Below are positions 45,801 through 55,126 of a stretch of 64,000 nucleotides of DNA, in pieces. Origin of the DNA: Macrosoma leucophasiata (Eukaryota > Arthropoda > Insecta > Lepidoptera > Hedylidae). The stretch covers positions 18,650,501-18,714,500 of the forward strand of contig JAWQUS010000027.1 in NCBI GenBank assembly GCA_036365455.1, written 5' to 3'. The translations under genes and the position numbers were made by a program. The notes beneath the pieces are model-generated. The model was not told where the DNA came from. It ran no database searches and worked only from the letters and a program-made list of their open reading frames with translations. Every line of letters starts with the position of its first letter. Within the stretch, counting starts at the first letter, position 1.

Positions 45801-48800
45801 AAATGGCGGTTGGTTCTAAAAACCTTACCATTTGAATTTAATATACCTACGCAAGATAGAGATAAAAGAAGCCGTAAAATAGAGATTTATTGAGTGTAGC
45901 GTCATAATAATTACCACATTTATTATTGTTAACGTGTATTATTGCATTAAATATCGTGTACCTACCTTTTCTGGTTGAATATCCATGTAATCATCAAGTA
46001 TTTGGAGGTACAAACTGAATGATGATATGAAATTTGTGAAGTCTGATTCATTTTTACTGAATAGTTGCATTAGTTGTATTATCATCAGGAACAAAAAACC
46101 ACACTCTGAAATAAAAATTGATTTATCGTTATATTAGATTTTTTAAATAAAAATGCTGTTTATTCTATTAATACGTGTAGTTTAAGTGTTTTGGTATTGA
46201 GAATTATTTGGTGCATTATAAAGTTGGTGGCATTTTGTTTGATATATTACAGTGACCGTGTATAAAAAAATAGAACAGTGCCAAAACACGGCCTTTCAGG
46301 TTGCCTCCAAAACTTCATTGTAAATGTTTTTTTTTTTTTTTTTTTGGTATTATGGCATCGCTATTACGCATATTGCCAGTGTCAAGTAAAACGATATTTC
46401 GTATTTATTTAAGCAGTGTAAAAGTTAGTTTATTACAGCCATCAAGTATAATATGTAAGTATCAAATAAATAAGTTATGAAGTATAATATGTCAGTCAAG
46501 TGAGTTACAGTCAAGTTATTTTTTATTTTTTATTTTTTTATATGTTATGGAAGTGGCAAACAAGCATGCAGTTCACATTGATGTTAAGTGATGACTGCAG
46601 CCTATAGACACCCACACAAAGACCGAGGTCAAAATGCAGATGCATTACCATTCCTGAGGCCTAAGGTGTTATGCCTCTGTGCCGGAAATTACAGGGCCGT
46701 ACTTATTCGAGTAAAGCGATGGCTACTTTACCAGAACATTTACAATGAAGTTTTGGAGGCAACCTGAAAAGTCGTGTTTTCGCACTGTTATTCTATTTCA
46801 CTATACACGGGCACTGTAATAAACCTATACCAAACAAAATGCCACCAACTTTATTCAATATTACTTAAAAATACACTAAGAAAATGAAATAAAATAAGAG
46901 CACCATACGCCTCTTTCAAGGTTCCCGCCAAAACTCCCTTGTAAATGTTCTGGCATTGGTTTACTCGAATTACTGACTATGACTCTGACTGACTTTGACT
47001 GTTGACTGACTGATTCTGACCTTTACGCTGCTTATTACGAATACGAAATATCGTTTTACTTAACACTGGAAATATGCGTAACAACGATGCCATTATTATA
47101 TAAAAAAAAAAACAGAAGGAATAACATAAAAGTACCACAGATAGTGGTTCACTTTTTATTAATGTAGGTAACATTAAAATTCACTTGTGCGAAGCCGGAT
47201 TGGACTGCTAGTAACTAATATCGAAGAATATTATAGATCGATTGTAAAGCGCAACAAATTTTGCCGAGGGAAAACAACCATTACTGGTTCACACATAGAG
47301 TTCAAACTACAAGATCGAAAATTATGAAGTGGCGTTCCACAGGGCTCATTTAGAGGTCCATAACAGCAACAATAAACAAATCAAACTTAGTTTCGAATCA
47401 AGAGAACAGCAACTTACTTTTCTGAACATTTTCTATGAATTCTGTTTCTGTAGGACAAATGTAATTGTCTCGCCAATACATTTCTACACCCTGTCCTTGA
47501 TATACTTCTAGTAAACGATCGATTAAAATGTTTACTGCCTGCAAAAAAAATGGAAATAAGCAAAGATTTTTTATCATCAGAGATAAAATTAAACAACATG
47601 TTTGTCCGTAAATCAAAACCAACGGCCTTTTTATGACACTCTGAATCTATTAAAGAGATTATTTTTCAATAATGTAAACTTACCTGTGTATTTCCAAGGC
47701 GTATAGATTTCTCGATAGCATTGGTCATAGCGTAGTTAGCAGCATTAATAGTATTGCCTACACCGTATAAACTGTGTGAGGTTGGTACGCCGTCACGATA
47801 TGGGCAGTTATCTTCTATATCATCAACACTGCAGACAATTTTGATCATATTATTATCAGCGTATGAAAAAATACTTGTGATCGCCCAATGGTAGAAATTT
47901 GACCGCAATACATGAATACATTTCATGTATTCTATATTCTATTCTAATCTAATTATTATACCTAGGTACAAGGTTAATAGAAATTAGCGCATCGCCTTTT
48001 GCCAGCAGCCTCTATACCTCAATTCCAACAAAATTAGATCTACGACATTTTGAAATTTTGCTATACAATTTTTTTTTTCCTCTCAACCGGCATTTACTCT
48101 GAGCGTGGGTGGGTGGGTATACCCTTATAATGCCACCAGCAGCGGAGCGCGGAGCGGCAACAATCATTATAAATAGGAACTATTGAAAACATTTTTATGT
48201 AAAAAAAAGTAGAACAAATATTGTTGGAATTTATGTAGAGAGGCTTCCTGAAAGAGGCGATGCTCTAATTTATATTAGGATTCTATAATGGTAACTTTCT
48301 TTAGTATAAGATAATAATCTGTACCGTGTTTTGACAAAACAGTTTTAGTACAGGGTGATCAAGATGATACATTGCGTGAATGTGAGCTTAATTCACTGTA
48401 TTTATCAAATGCATGTTAATGTGTATGTTTTTATGCAAATATATTGGTATTTATATGTCATTAATAAATGCGGGTCACTTATGTGTTATTAGCTAATCGC
48501 AAGGTTAACCACATAGGCCTCAAATAGGATGTTAATGATTTGCGGGGTCACGTCGAATGCGGGGTCGCACCGCTGTGCCGCTGCCATCCAAAGTTAACTC
48601 ACCTTAATAAAAATCTATCCGTTACCTCGCTAACCTCTAGTTTGAGGCCTAACTGGACACGAAGAACACCGATAACCCTTCCAAGAACCGAAAATATTTG
48701 TTGCTTTTATTTTCAAGAACTCTTTCTTGTGCTTCATTTTACAAAATATATATAACTTGGATTTTGAAAGAATCTGTTGATGGAGCTTGTCTGCTTATAC

Positions 48801-51800
48801 TAGAATTATACGTGTAGACAGCGGAGAAAAGCTTTAAAAATGTTAAGAAGGAATTTTGGACCCAGATTAAAAGACGAACGTGAGGAACAAAAATGGAATA
48901 GTAAATACTGAAATCTATCTCTTGGAAATGAGATATATTGTTGGACATTTTAATAGGTTTAAGCATTTACCTACCTTTATTTTACCAATTCTTTTGCTCG
49001 CGTCATTGTTACTCTTAGGTACTTACATCAGGCAACCATTAGTTATAATCAGTACAATATCCTGAATGTCCCGAAATGTTTCTTCATCCACTTGGAGCCA
49101 GTAGTTCCACGCTCTCATTATATCCGCTGTTAACTTCACAAAATGATTGTTCCAATTATGGATAAACGGCAGCAATAGTTTCTAAAAATGTAGAACAATA
49201 TTTAAAACAAGACTTATAGGCCATCGTTCTTCTTTCACACGAGCATTTGGTTTCTGATGGTAACATGTAACATATCAATGCGCCAATTGTGCGCCAATTT
49301 AGTCCTGATAGGGACACTTTTTTATGAAACCAAGATGGCTTGTTTGCCATGTTTGCACGCAGTTTACATGGCTTTTAAATGATGACATATAACATGCAAC
49401 CTATAGACAATCTACACAAAAACCCGAGGTCGAAATGCAGATGCGTTGCTCCCCTAAGATCTAAGTTGTTGTCTCTGGTTGTTACGGTTACGGGACAATA
49501 CCTACATTACATCAGTGTAAGCGTATTTTTTATTATCTAACCGGAAAACGATAGTGCTGAACACTACCATTAAGTGGCAAGTAGATACGGTACTGCGGTG
49601 GTGCCTTCGCCCGCGAGTTCTGCCACTGTTGGTAGAGCCACCAGTTATTTCATAATAATTATGACCTAACCGGATCCTTGTCTGGTGCTGTTGTTTCACT
49701 TTTATCCTCAGATAACCGCTAATAAATGTAGTGTTTTTTAAGTTGCTAGTGCTGCTAAACAGGGTTATCTGCATAAATAACCACGTGTCTTTAAAGAATC
49801 GAATAGATAACAAATCGTTTTTTGTTGCAAATAAATGATAATCTACCCATTCAACCATTAAAATCGAATTAAAAAATAATCCGGTACCGTGACCGCAATT
49901 ATTCAAATATTCGTATACCAAATGGGATTTCCGTAAATATACGCTAGTCCAAAGACAGAGATCACGTGCTACTCGGCGGCGCGGTGCTACTACTGCACGT
50001 GTATCAGTGTATAATAACATCTGGAAGCACGGCAGTGGCCCCGCCAAGTCGAGCAAAAAAGCGGCACGGCCGTCCGATTCAGGCTGTTTTCGCCAATAAC
50101 TTTGTTTTGAATTAACATTGAAATTAGAATTTTCAGTAATCAAGCAAGCATTGTGCAAAAACGGTGTATATCAAATTACATTCAATTTGAACCAGTAGTT
50201 TAAGAATTATGACTAGTCAAAGTGTAGTCTGATTAAAAGTCTTATATGTTTTAAATAAAAACATTGATTTGGGAATCGCACTTAACGATCTAATTTAATG
50301 GCTGTCACATGCGTCATACTCGTGAACGGGTGCTGTTGGTGGGGACTGGTCTGTTCTGGTTTGCAGGAGCTACATCTCATTTAGTAGATAGCAGTTTATT
50401 TGCATCTATGCTATGGATATTCACATTGTTTGATTTTTCACGATAATCTGTACTAGATTTAAGCTCTCATTTAAAAGAGGTCTTACTGAGTTTGTTGAAG
50501 CGGAGTTCTTCTTAGTAGTGACTGCACTTGAAACTCAGCTAAGTGAATAACTTTGATCTTGACGAATAAGTTTTTCTTTTTCTTCATTTTACGTCATTGA
50601 AGGAATTGAAAAATTTTGTGATTATTATGTTTTAACTAAGTAGTTTTAATTCTATTTTTTAATTTACTATTTATATATGATTTTGCTTTAACTTTATGTA
50701 ATGGCTAATCACTCTAGGTATTTTATGATTTCTTGACGTTTAGAAAGTATCTTTAAAGATCTATTCGAAATAAAGATATTTTTATTAATTTATTAATTAA
50801 TTATATATTACTTGTTCTTGTACACGCGTACATTGTGTGTTCATGCGATGGCCGAGGTAAGGTATTCGTTTATTTAAAACAAAAAAAAAAAGATATTGAT
50901 ATGGTCACTTCTGGATGTTGTTAGGTTAGCTAACTGAGTAAATTAATAGCCGATGTTCCGGTCAGGTGGTAATGTACGGTCCTGTAATTTCCGGCACAGA
51001 GGCATAACACCTTACGCCTCAGGAGTGGTAACGCATCTACATTTTGACTTTGGTCTTTGTGTGAGTGTCTATAGGCTGCAGTCATCACTTAACATCAATG
51101 TGAAGCATGCTTGCTTACCACTTCCATTTATTTTATTTTATTTATTAATTAGCCTTCTTTCATACAATTTCACAATCGGTTTAGTTATTTAGTTGTTTTA
51201 ATAATTGTCATATCTGTGTGCTTTTTTATAGCAAAGGCCTCCTCCAACTGACTCCACGTTCCTCTTTCTCTAGCTAGCGATGTCCAAGTACCGCCTGCCA
51301 CTGCTTTAATTTCGTCAACCCATCGCCTGACCACTTCCATTACATAAAAAAAATAAGCCTGACGTCAAGTATTGTCGCTCTTTTCGTAAGAAATTAGTAC
51401 TGACGGTAAAGCTTATGGCCTGAAACAACTTATATCTCTGGAGTGGCAACGCGTCTGCATTTTGACCTCTGGTTTATGTGTTTATGTTTGCAGACTGCAG
51501 CCATCACTTAACATCTATGTGAAGGCTTGTTTGCCACCTGTGTTACATAAAAAAAGGTGAATAAATCCTATCAGACGCGTAACTATTGGTTCTGAATGCT
51601 GTAAAAATATATTTTATGTTTTTTTTTTTAATGGAAGTTGCAAATAAGCATGGAGTTTACATTGATGTTAAGTGATGACTGCAGCCTATAGACATCCACC
51701 CAAAAACCAAGGTCAATATGCAGACGCGTTATCACTCCTGAGGCCTAAGTGATATGCCTCTGTGCCGGAAATTACAGGGCCGTACATTACCACCTGACCG

Positions 51801-52089
51801 GAACACGATAGTGCTGAACACTACCATTTAGCGGCAAGTATATTAGGTAATGCGGTGGTGCCTACGCCCGCGAGCTCCGTCACTGAAGCTCTACCACCAG
51901 TCAGATTTATTAAATTGTACTTACCTCCTCGTAGTTTATGTTTTCACTTTGAGGCACTTTATAGCTATTTATTTTGTGTTGTATATTTTTCTTTTGAAAG
52001 TAAGATTGAGACATTATCCTCCTAAGAATGATAGGCCGATGTGTTGGCCTGATCATTAGTAATGTTTGTTTCACTTTGTTTCTAATCAT
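42890..52089 (-). CDS. GGPPS-derived terpene synthase-like gene, copy 4 (3' end damaged)
   Basis: Exons on the minus strand: 52089-51925, 49181-49027, 47828-47684, 47538-47418, 46105-45966, 44691-44601, 43969-43842, encoding 315 residues without a stop. The last exon is uncertain: NNTICHVIEALL to the stop at 42890-42892 fits the family's C-terminus, but its first codons and acceptor are replaced by a GC-rich repeat. Motif 1 DDIED is at 109-113, followed by YRDG; GQGVEMYWRDN; KCGFL at the exon 4/5 junction; motif 2 DDYMD at 233-237; DITDGKFSLP. GKxxR is FVKLT, the His before motif 1 is Thr, and the second Arg is Asp. Intron 6 has a GTATCCTT donor and a TTTCTTAATA branch-like site. The N-terminus is very basic (RPTHRPIILRR). 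It is the sister of copy 1. If exon 8 is not spliced, translation would continue into intron 7. Confidence 0.75.
42959..43060. repeat. GC-rich repeat interrupting exon 8 of copy 4
   Basis: The block gcaacacgggccaccggccg with ggcagaccagaggggag and attaccgatgcaaaacag recurs in both orientations at 63549-63600 and 63790-63860, and in part at 13467-13500. The copy here begins exactly where exon 8 similarity ends (42958), so it is probably the insertion that removed the acceptor. Confidence 0.55.
43733..43830 (+). repeat. tRNA-like SINE fragment beside exon 7 of copy 4
   Basis: Divergent copy (gagcggctggactagactcc, gcgggttcaagtcccgc, tail aaaatttttcttt) ending 12 bases from the exon 7 boundary at 43842, on the opposite strand to the gene. 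Confidence 0.55.
44840..45316. mobile_element. MITE with AAGGTCGATT ends
   Basis: The left end aaggtcgattgacatca and the right end tgatgtaaatcgacctt are inverted with one or two differences. The interior is non-coding. It lies in intron 5 of copy 4. Confidence 0.65.
45525..45745. repeat. GC-rich block with internal direct repeat
   Basis: accaaatccgctgtcgctaca occurs at about 45562 and again near 45648, with further ccggt/ccgac repeats. All six frames are partly open because stop codons are rare in it. It has no recognised product and may be the core of a DNA transposon derivative. It lies in intron 5 of copy 4. Confidence 0.5.
46273..47105. mobile_element. cluster of MITE family G copies with nested SINE-A
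   Basis: A minus-strand end (46273-46322), a plus-strand copy starting at 46343, and a minus-strand partial copy (46970-47105) sit side by side. A SINE-A in minus orientation (46543-46705) interrupts the plus copy, which resumes at 46706 with attcgagtaaagcgatgg and ends near 46936. It lies in intron 4 of copy 4. Confidence 0.6.
47981..48272. mobile_element. TIR element related to 18873-19531
   Basis: Left end aaattagcgcatcgcctttt and right end inverted (aaagaggcgatgctctaattt). The interior is shorter and AT-richer than the larger relative, though it keeps the ctctcaaccggcatttact and gcggagcgcggagcgg blocks. It lies in intron 2 of copy 4. Confidence 0.6.
49370..49640 (-). mobile_element. SINE-A copy, diverged
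   Basis: Minus-strand copy (atggcttttaaatgatgaca through acactaccattaagtggc to gccactgttggtagagccac). It is more diverged than other copies and has a small insertion near 49470-49540. It lies in intron 1 of copy 4. Confidence 0.65.
49650..50295. other. intron 1 of copy 4, non-repetitive part
   Basis: A minus-strand open frame spans 49502-50158 (218 codons), but its 3' third lies in the SINE-A copy and no domain or signal peptide is recognisable. I treat it as chance openness and not as a gene. Confidence 0.4.
50299..50790 (+). repeat. repeat family E copy
   Basis: Near-identical to 8510-8980, differing by short indels, ending at ctattcgaaataaagatatttt. It lies in intron 1 of copy 4. Confidence 0.65.
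50953..51128 (+). mobile_element. SINE-A, 5'-truncated
   Basis: 3' part of SINE-A, from gttccggtcaggtggtaatg to ccacttccatt. A second, more diverged partial copy follows at about 51420-51555. Confidence 0.7.
51637..51902 (-). mobile_element. SINE-A copy next to exon 1 of copy 4
   Basis: Complete minus-strand copy ending with gaagctctaccaccagt, only about 20 bases from the donor of exon 1 (51925). Confidence 0.8.
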
Positions 52090-52159
52090 TTTGACACTTG
52101 CTCGTCTTGCTCACTTGATAAAATAAATTTATTTTGTGATAGATGTTATAATGCACCGC

Positions 52160-52480
52160 CTCCGCCGAGTCTATCCGTGTTGTATGGAGCGTTTGATCGT
52201 TTTAATTGTATTATAAGCAATGTTTCAAGGTCCAAAGTTGACATTATATGTAACTAGGCATCGAAGATAGAACCAAAGCTGCGTTATGTCGTCGATGTAA
52301 TTAGGACATTAAATACAGGAAGAAAAAAAAACAGTTAAGCGCGTGGCGGGCCACGTGCAGTGTAGGGTTCCGTAGTTTTTAGGTTTGAATAATGTAATGA
52401 AAAAAAAAATTCTATGGAGTTGTTCGAAATTTTCGAGTAAAATACATTTGGTCGACTATTACTCGCAAACTTTTTTTATG
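52160..52480. other. upstream region of copy 4
   Basis: No gene. The segment between 52090 and 52160 holds a TATA-like TTATAAC on the minus strand, about 60 bases before the copy 4 start. Confidence 0.35.
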
Positions 52481-53190
52481 GTGTTATGGCATCGCTATTA
52501 CGCATATTGCCAGTGTCATGTAAAACGATATTTCGTATTCGTAATAAGCAGCGTAAAAGTCAGAGTCAGTCAGTCAATTTATCAGTCCGTCAGTCAGCGT
52601 CATAGTCAGTAAATCGAGGAAAGCGATGGCTACTTTACCAGAACATTTACAATGAAGTTTTGGAGGCAACCCGAAAGGACGTGTTTTCGCACTGTTATTC
52701 TATTACACTATACACGGGCACTTTAATAAGCCTATATGCCACCAACTTTATTTAATACTAGCGGCCCGCCCCGGCTTCGCGCGGTGCAATGTTGCCTACC
52801 CTCTCCTATTCGTCTTAGCGTGATGATTATACATAGATACAGCCTAAAGTCTTCCTCGATATATTTTATAGTTTAGGCAGCGTACGCAAAATAAGTAACT
52901 TTTCTGGTTGATTTTTTACACCTTGTGCCTGAAAAACCCAAATATCTTACGGAACCCTATTTTTTCCAAAATAAAATATATAGCCTATGTTACCCGCGGA
53001 TAATGTAGCTTTCGAACAGTGAAAGAATTTTTAAAATCGGTCCAGTAGTTATTGAGGCAATTCAAAACAAACAAACAAAAAAATATTACCTCTTTATAAT
53101 ATTAGTTTAGATAACTCAAAAACCTTACACCAAGAAAATTAAATAAAATGGGAGCACCACACGACTCTTTCAAGGTTCCCTCCAAAACTC
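52481..53190 (+). mobile_element. MITE family G copy split by a Helitron-like element
   Basis: Family G sequence from atggcatcgctattacgc to cctatatgccaccaacttta, interrupted at 52758 and resumed at 53112 with aactcaaaaaccttacacca, ending at ttccctccaaaactccc. The uninterrupted copy at 11427 gives the empty site. Confidence 0.65.
52758..53111 (-). mobile_element. Helitron-like non-autonomous element
   Basis: On the minus strand it starts TCTAAACTAATATTATAAAG after an A and ends gaagccggggcgggccgctag followed by T. Insertion was between A and T with no target duplication, as shown against the empty site in the family G copy near 11716. It is non-coding. Confidence 0.7.
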
Positions 53191-53416
53191 CCACTCGCAA
53201 ACTTGTAAACCCAACTTAAGTGTGCTAATTTTCCTTTTAATTTCGTTATATATAACTACTATTGCCTTTACGTTTGAATTTCTAACAACAACCGTTTAAA
53301 AACCGTTTAATTGGTAGAGGGGAGGGGACACTTGAGTCTAACGAAAATTGGTACTTTAAAGCCTAATAGGTCACGAACAGTTAACTTAATCCAAAAATGA
53401 TAATCACATAATAATA

Positions 53417-53716
53417 ATAATATAATAATGGCAACCCATTATACGTCCCACTGCTGGGCACGAGTCTCTCCCCTTTTTGGGGGGAGGCCTGGAGCTTACT
53501 CCAACCACGCTGCTACAATGCGGATTGGTGGAGGTGGGATGGGTTAGTGGCCAACCCGCTGTCGGATGTTTTCAAACCGCCCAATAAGGCCTCCGACAAG
53601 GTTTAACGACTGCTATCCATCGATAGCAACCGGGACCGACGGCTTAACGTGCCCTCCAAAGCACGGAAACGCGCATTTAATTTGCCACTAGCGGTCACCC
53701 ATCACACTACCCGACC
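53417..53716 (-). mobile_element. 5S-like SINE, near full length
   Basis: Minus-strand copy with tail at 53417 and the beginning of the 5S-like head (ggtcacccatcac on the plus strand, near 53692). Confidence 0.7.
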
Positions 53717-54217
53717 GGAAGACTAAGACGATAATTGCATACCCGTAACATTTTTGAAAGACCTATCCCACGCTATATAAAGAACGAAAAATAAAAAAAT
53801 ATACGCACACATACATAAAAAAAATCTCATGTTTTATTCTACCACTTTGTCGACGTAGTAAAGATGTATCTTTGTGCCAAATTTCAAGTCTCTAGTACCA
53901 ATAGTTTTTGCGCTAAACCGCGGATGGACAGACAGACAGACAGATAGACAGATGGACATGGCGAAACTATAAGGGTTCCTTGTATACTACGGAACCCTAA
54001 AAACGTCCTACTGTAGTTTAAAAAAATATCTTGATTGATTTTAAAAGCCAGGTTCGGCCCAAATATTTTAGTAGGTACTTTTAATATTTTGTGACATTAT
54101 TAAATCAGGCATATCGCTTATGTCTGCGTAAGATGCATTATAATTTGACTGCATTTTACAAAAAGAAAACGAGTGAATTCCTAATATATAGTACAAAGAA
54201 AAAGGTCTCATACTTTT

Positions 54218-54675
54218 ACTGGCGGTAGAGCTCCAGTGACGGAGCTTGCGGGCGTAGGCAGTAGTAGGCACCACCGCATTACCTAATATACTTGATAAAT
54301 GGTAGTGTTCAGCACTATCGTGTTCCGATCAGGTGGTAATATACGGCCCTGTAAATTTCGGCACAGAAGCATAACACCTTAGGCCTCAGGAGTGGTCATC
54401 ATCATCATCATCATATCAGCCATAAGACGTCCACTGCTGAACATAGGCCTCTCCCAAGGACCTCCATGCCGACCGATCGGAAGCGACGTGCATCCAGCGG
54501 GTACCTGCAGCCTTGATCAGGTCGTCGGTCCATCTTGCAGGTGGACGTCCTACGCTGCGTTTGCAGGAGTGGTAACGCATCTGCATTTTGACTTTGATCA
54601 TTGTGTGGTTGTCTATAAGGCTGCAGTCACCTATTAACATCAATGTGAACTGCATGCTTGTTTGCCAAAAAAAAT
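54218..54675 (+). mobile_element. SINE-A copy split by an RTE fragment
   Basis: SINE-A parts 54218-54396 and 54567-54675 are separated by an RTE insertion. CAGGAGTGGT at both junctions (54387-54396 and 54567-54576) is the 10-bp target duplication. Confidence 0.7.
54397..54566 (-). mobile_element. RTE-type LINE 3' end inserted in SINE-A
   Basis: The minus strand encodes the terminal part of an RTE reverse transcriptase (SVGRPPARWTDDLIKAAG, then WMHVASDRSAW and EAYVQQWT), followed by an ATG-repeat tail (54397-54415 on plus as CAT repeats). It is strongly 5'-truncated. Confidence 0.75.
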
Positions 54676-54701
54676 TAAGTACTAAAATAATAAAACTGCC
54701 T

Positions 54702-55037
54702 CGGTAGCCTAGTGGTAGCAGGCCACTACTACTACGCTGAGGTCCTGGGTTCGCGAACCTGGGTTCGATTCGCGGGTATGGGGTTATCAGAGATAATGGT
54801 GAAAAAGCCTTTATCTCTGGTTCTATTGGGATTTTTCCATTTTCTGGAAATTTCCCAGTACCTCACCGGCACAGTACCAAAGTTTGGTAATGTGCCCGGA
54901 GATGTCAACAGGCTCGCCACCTGTTACATGGGCCAAAACGTAACCGGCGAATCGTGGGTGTTTGCATATATGCTTGAATGCATGCATTTACCTCTGCCTA
55001 CCCCTTCGGGGATTACAGGCGTGAAGTTACGTTACGT
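54702..55037 (+). mobile_element. tRNA-derived SINE-B, full length
   Basis: The head cggtagcctagtggtagcag (A-box-like) and gggttcgattcgcggg (B-box-like) mark a tRNA ancestor. The body and 3' end (ccccttcggggattacaggc) match 19762 and 16185. The B-box region carries a 15-base local duplication. Confidence 0.8.
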
Positions 55038-55126
55038 ACTAAAATGAAGTAATGTAATTAATATGAAATATTTAATCAAAACAATAATAAATAATATGCA
55101 TGCCAATGAATTTGCAACAGTGAATG

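Noticed and set aside
49502..50158. 218-codon minus-strand frame as a possible gene in intron 1 of copy 4
   Set aside because: One third lies in a SINE-A copy, no domain is recognisable, and there is no promoter or splice support.
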